From Conidiobolus incongruus B7586 (taxonomy: Eukaryota; Entomophthoromycota; Entomophthoromycetes; Entomophthorales; Conidiobolaceae): 10,938 nucleotides of DNA. The DNA lies in NCBI GenBank assembly GCA_000697335.1, contig JNEM01007516.1, positions 1 through 10,938 of the forward strand, given 5' to 3'. The notes beneath the pieces are model-generated. The model searched no databases. It was not told where the DNA came from and saw only the letters and a program-made list of their open reading frames with translations. Shown piece after piece: positions 8,137 through 10,938 of the stretch; positions within the stretch are counted from its first letter, which is position 1, and each line of letters starts with the position of its first letter. The position numbers were made by a program, and so were the translations under genes.

Positions 8137-8546
8137 TTAATTCTGGGTAACTGGTTCATCGGATTCAATATGATCAATTTCATCGGTGTTCATTAATTTA
8201 TCTATATACGCTAATTAATTTTAAATTAAACAAATAAATTCGGCATCTCAACTTACCACATTCTTCCTTCGATAATGTTGCAGCTAAACGATGCTTAGAA
8301 TCGAATCTGTCAAAAACTTTACCACCTAGTGTTTAAATCAGTATCGAATATTATAAAATTAGCTTTTATCAATATTTTATATACCTCTGGATTCAATTTG
8401 ATGAATGAGATTATCAACCTTCTTTTCAGAAAGATCGTCTTTAAGAACTAAAATGTAATTTCTTGGATCTATTATAAAAATTAACATAAAACACATTTTA
8501 TATTAGACTATAGACTATTATTAAGCTTATTAAACTTACCGGCCAT
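8137..8546 (-). CDS. Peptidase inhibitor I9 (Pbi2/POIA1-like), paralog D, four exons
   Basis: Predicted intracellular inhibitor of subtilisin-like proteases, the most canonical member here. Exons in coding order: 8546-8540 (7 nt), 8468-8385, 8325-8257 and 8201-8137, giving 74 residues. All introns (71, 59, 55 nt) are phase 1; donors GTAAGT, GTATAT, GTAAGT; acceptors AATAG, ACTAG, ATATAG. Seen: strand 1 NYILVLKDD (6-14), helix 1 SEKKVDNLIHQIESRGG (16-32), strand 2 KVFDRF, strand 3 RLAATLSKEE (43-52), helix 2 CDKLMN and strand 4 IDHIESD (62-68), with tail EPVTQN close to the VTTQ end of POIA1. There is no signal peptide. One Cys (53) only, so no disulfide. Exon 2 is 84 nt as in A; exon 3 is 69 nt as in B. 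The leader is shared with the broken copy C, which is its nearest relative by that criterion. Confidence 0.93.
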
Positions 8547-8553
8547 TTTAAAT

Positions 8554-8567
8554 TTCAATTTCAATAA
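8554..8567 (-). repeat. 14-nt leader block of paralog D, shared with C
   Basis: Exact copy of TTATTGAAATTGAA found at 6973-6960, at the same distance from ATG in both loci; part of a longer but weaker similarity reaching the TATA-like box. Confidence 0.75.
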
Positions 8568-8610
8568 TGAATAATGTTAAACTGAGGTTTTTTTACTGAT
8601 ATTCTTGGAC

Positions 8611-8618
8611 TTTTTATA
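8611..8618 (-). promoter_or_regulatory. TATA-like box of paralog D
   Basis: TATAAAAA on the minus strand, in GTATAAAAAG, begins 72 nt upstream of the D ATG; paralog B has the equivalent 77 nt upstream. The matching spacing suggests a common core promoter for the family. Confidence 0.5.
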
Positions 8619-9096
8619 CTACTTTCAGATTTTTATGATTAGCTATGACGTTTTATTTATGATATTATAATTTTTTTTGATTTAAGAATTAGTTAATTCT
8701 AAGTAATTTATAAGTTATATAATATAAATCTTATACCTTAAGTTTGTGAATATAATTTAATATATTGTAATTCTGAGCTTTAAATTAAATCATATATTTA
8801 TGAACAATATCAAATGTTTCAATAATTTAAACATAAAAATTATAATTATAATTTCATTTAATATGATATAATTTTGTCTGAAATTATGACTTAATAAATC
8901 ATTTTAAAATATTATTACATTGAAATTTAATTAAAACACTTAATTGCCACTGTTAATTGAATATTTCATATTGTTAATATAATTTAAAATTATTTCAAGT
9001 ATGATATTATGATTAATAATATATTTTATTATATTATAATATAAAGGAAAACTTATTAATTTTATTTAGATATCCAATGTGTTAATATTAAATTAA

Positions 9097-9180
9097 TTTG
9101 CTTTTATCTCGATTGAAAGAGTCAAATATTATCCTACATGCAATATGTATTTTCAAAATAGAAAGTTAAATTTGTATTAA
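9097..9180 (+). other. Short open island with an ISIER motif
   Basis: 27 codons beginning FAFISIERVKYYPTCN. The SIER followed by aromatic residues is like the end of helix 3 in rhodopsin-like receptors. Too short to call; recorded because a similar hint occurs at 4771-5034. Confidence 0.15.
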
Positions 9181-9760
9181 TAAGGTTTTATTTATAATAT
9201 TTCAATAGTCTGAAATAAAGTATATATTAAATAAATTTAGTCCTTATTTCTATTTACATGATGAAAAAAACTTTTAAATTAATAGGTCATAACAGAATTT
9301 AATAATAAAAACTCAAATTCATGATAATATTGCTATTAATTTTCAACTATATGTTATTATAATAATTAAAATTCATAACATTATTTCATGTATTTTTTTT
9401 TATTTATAATTCTAATATTATAGAACAAATCATTATTATTATCATTATTATTTTTATTATAGTTAAAGATTAATTTTTAATAAAGAAAATTTCAATTGAA
9501 TTGATAGTATTTTAAAAAAAATAAATTAGAAATTTTTAATTAGTTTATATAAAATAAATTCTTTAAAATTTAGCTGTTTAGATGAATAAAGTGATTTTTA
9601 TAACAGTAATAAAGAATATATTTATTGTTTTTATGTTAAAATATTTTATGAAACCATAGTATAGTAAATATTAAAATTAATTTATAAAGCTCTATTAGAT
9701 TTTTTATATTGAGTATATAAATATTTTATAATCTTATCAAAAAAACTTAAGAATCTTTTG

Positions 9761-9859
9761 ATGATAAATTCAATATATCTGTTAAGACCAAATATATACG
9801 AATTGATTTTAGGCTTAAGAAGTCATATAAAATTTTTTCTAAAGGAATTTAGCATATGA
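9761..9859 (+). other. Short ATG open frame
   Basis: 32 codons from ATG (the frame is open from 9713, 48 codons in all), rich in Leu and Ile, with an RPNIYELILGLRSHIKFF core. No family, splice site or promoter support. Probably a chance frame. Confidence 0.12.
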
Positions 9860-9911
9860 AATATAATTAACATAGTTAATATTTTGTATTTTAATCTAAA
9901 TTGGTTAATAA

Positions 9912-9948
9912 ATAATAACTCAAATAATTTAAAAATTTGAGTTATTAT
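9912..9948. repeat. Hairpin with a 14-bp perfect stem
   Basis: ATAATAACTCAAAT (9912-9925) is perfectly inverted at 9935-9948 around a 9-nt loop. No gene ends nearby, so a terminator role is not indicated; a tiny transposon relic or chance are alternatives. Confidence 0.8.
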
Positions 9949-10308
9949 AAATAAACAAATATAAAAAAATATAATATAAATAAAAGTATTAAAAGGTTAT
10001 ATTAGGATTTGTCTTGCTAGTTAAGTAAAGATTTATAAAATCAATATTATATTTTTAAATTATTTAACTAATAACTCATTTTATTATCAGTTATTTTGAA
10101 TACAAAAATTATTTATTATTTTAATTAATAATATATATTTATTTAAGTTAATTAAACTAGATGTTTTGCTTATAGTTAGTACTTTAGTTGAAAGATTATT
10201 TATAATAAAATGATAAATATAATAATTAATTATCAAATGCTAAAATAATAAGGTAATTATTATAATCAAATTAATATTTTTAAATTGATTTATAATATAA
10301 AACTATAA

Positions 10309-10515
10309 GATAATTTTGGCACAATTATTGTTGGCAATATTACCAACTACTTACATTATTATCATCAAATCAAACAATCTCAACTGATCCCACAATCACT
10401 AAGTTATCTGTCATTATTTGATTTCACCTTTATTGATAAAAAAACAGGGGAGGAAGATGATCTTTGTTAAATTAAGCATAGAATAAAGGATAGACTTACC
10501 CTTTTCTTTTACCAT
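10309..10515 (-). other. G+C-richer island with a possible 16-nt first coding exon
   Basis: On the minus strand an ATG in AATTAAA context (10515) starts MVKEK and is followed after 16 nt by a perfect GTAAGT donor in phase 1, the same phase as the I9 first exons. Downstream lies a pyrimidine tract with AAAG, ACAG and TTAG acceptor candidates; joining to ACAG gives DNLVIVGSVEIV then a stop. On the plus strand a 49-codon frame (about 10309-10467) contains SLFDFTFIDKKTGEEDDLC. A near-perfect 18-bp palindrome (10330-10347) is inside. No family recognised; a further, very decayed I9-type locus is only a guess. Confidence 0.25.
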
Positions 10516-10938
10516 TTTAATTATAATTTCTGATCACACATATAAGAAAGAAACCCAACAATTATAACCTTAATAAGTCTTTTGTCATATAATAATTAAT
10601 TATATAAATAAAATAATTATTAAGGTCTTTTATATATAATAATAGGTATATATTTATATATAAATTTGGTGATTTAATAAATAAAAATTAAGAATTATTT
10701 ATTATAGGAAAATGAAATTATAACAATATTAATATAATTAATTATTAATATAATATCATATATTATCTATATTATATCTTTTATTCTATTATATAATTAT
10801 TTAATTAAATATAAATAATCTTAATAAATATAATACTTACTTATTGAACTTAATTAGCAAAATTATTTTTAAATTCTTATAAACAAAATTAAATACTTTA
10901 ATATATTTTTATATAACTTTTAAAAAAATTAATATTAA
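10516..10938. other. A+T-rich terminal spacer
   Basis: No gene seen. ACCTTAATAA near 10567 is repeated inverted (TTATTAAGGT) near 10617, about 40 nt apart, suggesting a weak hairpin. Confidence 0.45.

Larger units (their letters stand above)
8619..10308. other. Long A+T-rich spacer upstream of paralog D
   Basis: The most A+T-rich part of the window. It holds a hairpin (9912-9948) and two short open frames of doubtful meaning. No gene is supported. Confidence 0.5.

Noticed and set aside
1-10938. tRNA genes, CRISPR arrays, LTRs or other virus-like elements.
   Set aside because: No cloverleaf with conserved boxes, no regularly spaced repeats, and no long terminal repeats or capsid or polymerase motifs were recognised on either strand.

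Overview
The window looks like nuclear DNA of a fungus with a very A+T-rich genome (roughly four fifths A+T by eye), most likely an early-diverging, zygomycete-grade lineage. The evidence is short GT-AG introns of about 50-70 nt, A-rich ATG contexts (aaaATG), free-standing peptidase-inhibitor I9 proteins of the yeast Pbi2 / Pleurotus POIA1 type, and an intron-free elongin C. Placement below 'fungus' is inference; Entomophthoromycotina-like genomes would fit, but nothing here proves it.

Layout. 1-2700 holds no intact gene, only microsatellites and a few weak coding-like relics. 2715-3102 (+) is a four-exon I9 inhibitor gene (A). 3103-4222 is A+T-rich spacer. 4223-4543 (+) is elongin C, the best-supported gene. 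4771-5034 (+) is a decayed, hydrophobic, possibly seven-helix receptor-like relic. 5321-5708 (-) is a second I9 gene (B). 6722-6952 (-) is a broken I9 copy. 8137-8546 (-) is a third intact I9 gene (D). From 8619 to the end the sequence is almost all A+T-rich spacer, with a few short open islands and a more G+C-rich patch at about 10309-10515.

The main theme is a small cluster of I9 inhibitor paralogs: three apparently functional and one dying, in under 6 kb, with elongin C between A and B. The three intact copies share one gene plan: a tiny first exon (7 or 19 nt), all introns in phase 1, and junctions at equivalent protein positions. Genes B and D each have a TATA-like box 72-77 nt upstream of ATG. 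D and the broken copy also share a 14-nt leader block. These proteins are predicted cytosolic or vacuolar inhibitors of subtilisin-like proteases. Elongin C is an adaptor of cullin-type ubiquitin ligases, so the two families meet only in the broad sense of proteolysis control; no operon-like link is implied.

Most lengthy open frames outside these genes are what A+T-rich noncoding DNA produces, so relic calls carry low confidence. No tRNA, rRNA, CRISPR array, intact transposon or virus-like element was recognised.
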